Shown here: positions 63,542 to 64,000 of the stretch, piece by piece
Layout of the letters: every line of letters starts with the position of its first letter
How positions within the stretch are numbered: the first letter of the stretch is position 1
Source: Tubiluchus corallicola
Taxonomy: Eukaryota; Priapulida; Priapulimorpha; Priapulimorphida; Tubiluchidae
Direction of reading: 5' to 3'
Assembly: GCA_030141605.1 (NCBI GenBank)
Contig: JAQGDQ010000001.1
Coordinates: 2,514,501-2,578,500 of the forward strand
DNA length: 64,000 nt
Made by a program: the position numbers and the translations under genes
The notes under the pieces: model-generated
Database searches by the model: none
What the model was told of the DNA's origin: nothing
Seen by the model: the letters and a program-made list of their open reading frames with translations, nothing else

Positions 63542-64000
63542 CTAAAAGATAAAGGCAAAGAGTCAACAGTGATAACATTTCTTTTTTACAACAATCCTGC
63601 TTATTATAAATTTTTGACTGATATTCTCATTATGATCATCATCATCGCCATCGTCGTTATTGTGGGATGGTGGTAGTCGTCGTCATCGTCTAACACCGCC
63701 CCACTATCATAGACATTAAGGTAAGTGTCGTCACTGTCATTAAAATCGTCACAATTCTCATCACCATCGCATTGCAATATTTATTGTTAAATATGACGAA
63801 TATTGTTATATTTATCCTGTATGTTTTTTACCTAGGTAGCCTACATAAGCATCACCTATTTTTAATCTCCTAAAATTATTATTATCAGCCTTAATTTCTT
63901 TCTAATTTTGTATTACTTTGTAATGTATTAATTTGTATGTTATTAGCATTTATTTGTACTGTGTTAATAGTTTTGAATACATTTCGATTTATTTATTTAT
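63542..64000. other. Probable 5' intron or UTR of the minus-strand gene
   Basis: An acceptor at 63543-63542 shows that an upstream exon lies at higher coordinates, within this stretch or beyond the window. ATC/GTC triplet repeats occur at 63626-63780. No exon could be picked out. Confidence 0.4.

Overview
The window is nuclear DNA of an invertebrate animal, probably a bilaterian. It is AT-rich and CpG-poor, with GT-AG spliced genes, long introns and intergenic spaces, long dinucleotide arrays, and many decayed non-LTR retrotransposons, MITEs and foldback elements. The phylum cannot be fixed from the sequence alone; a marine or lophotrochozoan-type genome would fit, but that is a guess. No bacterial operon, CRISPR array, rRNA or intact tRNA gene was seen.

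Five protein-coding genes can be supported. (1) SNAP29, a Qbc-SNARE, has an uninterrupted coding region at 7534-8316 (+). (2) Flower/CACFD1, a small tetraspan Ca2+-channel-type protein, is at 19425-14147 (-); it was rebuilt here from five short exons whose phases all agree, giving 180 aa. (3) An SLC16 (monocarboxylate transporter-like) gene is at 28310-31851 (+), with two coding exons and 863 aa, including a cytoplasmic loop of over 400 residues. (4) A Snail-family C2H2 repressor is at 37510-39675 (+); a small first exon encodes the SNAG domain and a second exon encodes five zinc fingers, giving 494 aa. (5) A 300-aa gene not confidently recognised is at 63531-61582 (-); its three exons agree in phase and it carries a [ST]EYxSKY motif at each end. 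SNAP29 and Flower both relate to vesicle trafficking, but nothing indicates that the five genes are functionally linked; this looks like ordinary gene neighbourhood.

Layout: 1-7.5 kb is transposon-rich (hAT-like element, CR1-like RT fragment, LINE endonuclease fragment, LINE 3' end) and leads straight into SNAP29. 8.3-14.1 kb is intergenic or UTR with a foldback element. 14.1-19.4 kb is Flower. 19.4-28.3 kb is intergenic with MITEs, a LINE remnant and an inverted dispersed repeat. 28.3-32.2 kb is the SLC16 gene. 32.2-37.5 kb is intergenic. 37.5-40.6 kb is snail with a long 3' UTR. 40.6-53 kb has no recognisable gene but holds several GC-richer islands with Snail-type E-boxes, and a large foldback element whose arms carry a hammerhead-ribozyme-like core. 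53.4-59.3 kb is a graveyard of LINE fragments, GA arrays and a second foldback. 61.5-63.5 kb is the unrecognised gene.

The main points for a second look are the foldback with hammerhead-like arms (47.9-48.55 kb), the two related LINE copies bordered by GA arrays (55.4-57.4 kb), the triple CAGGTG cluster downstream of snail (44.0 kb), the short two-motif gene (61.6-63.5 kb) and the altered TM8 of the SLC16 protein.
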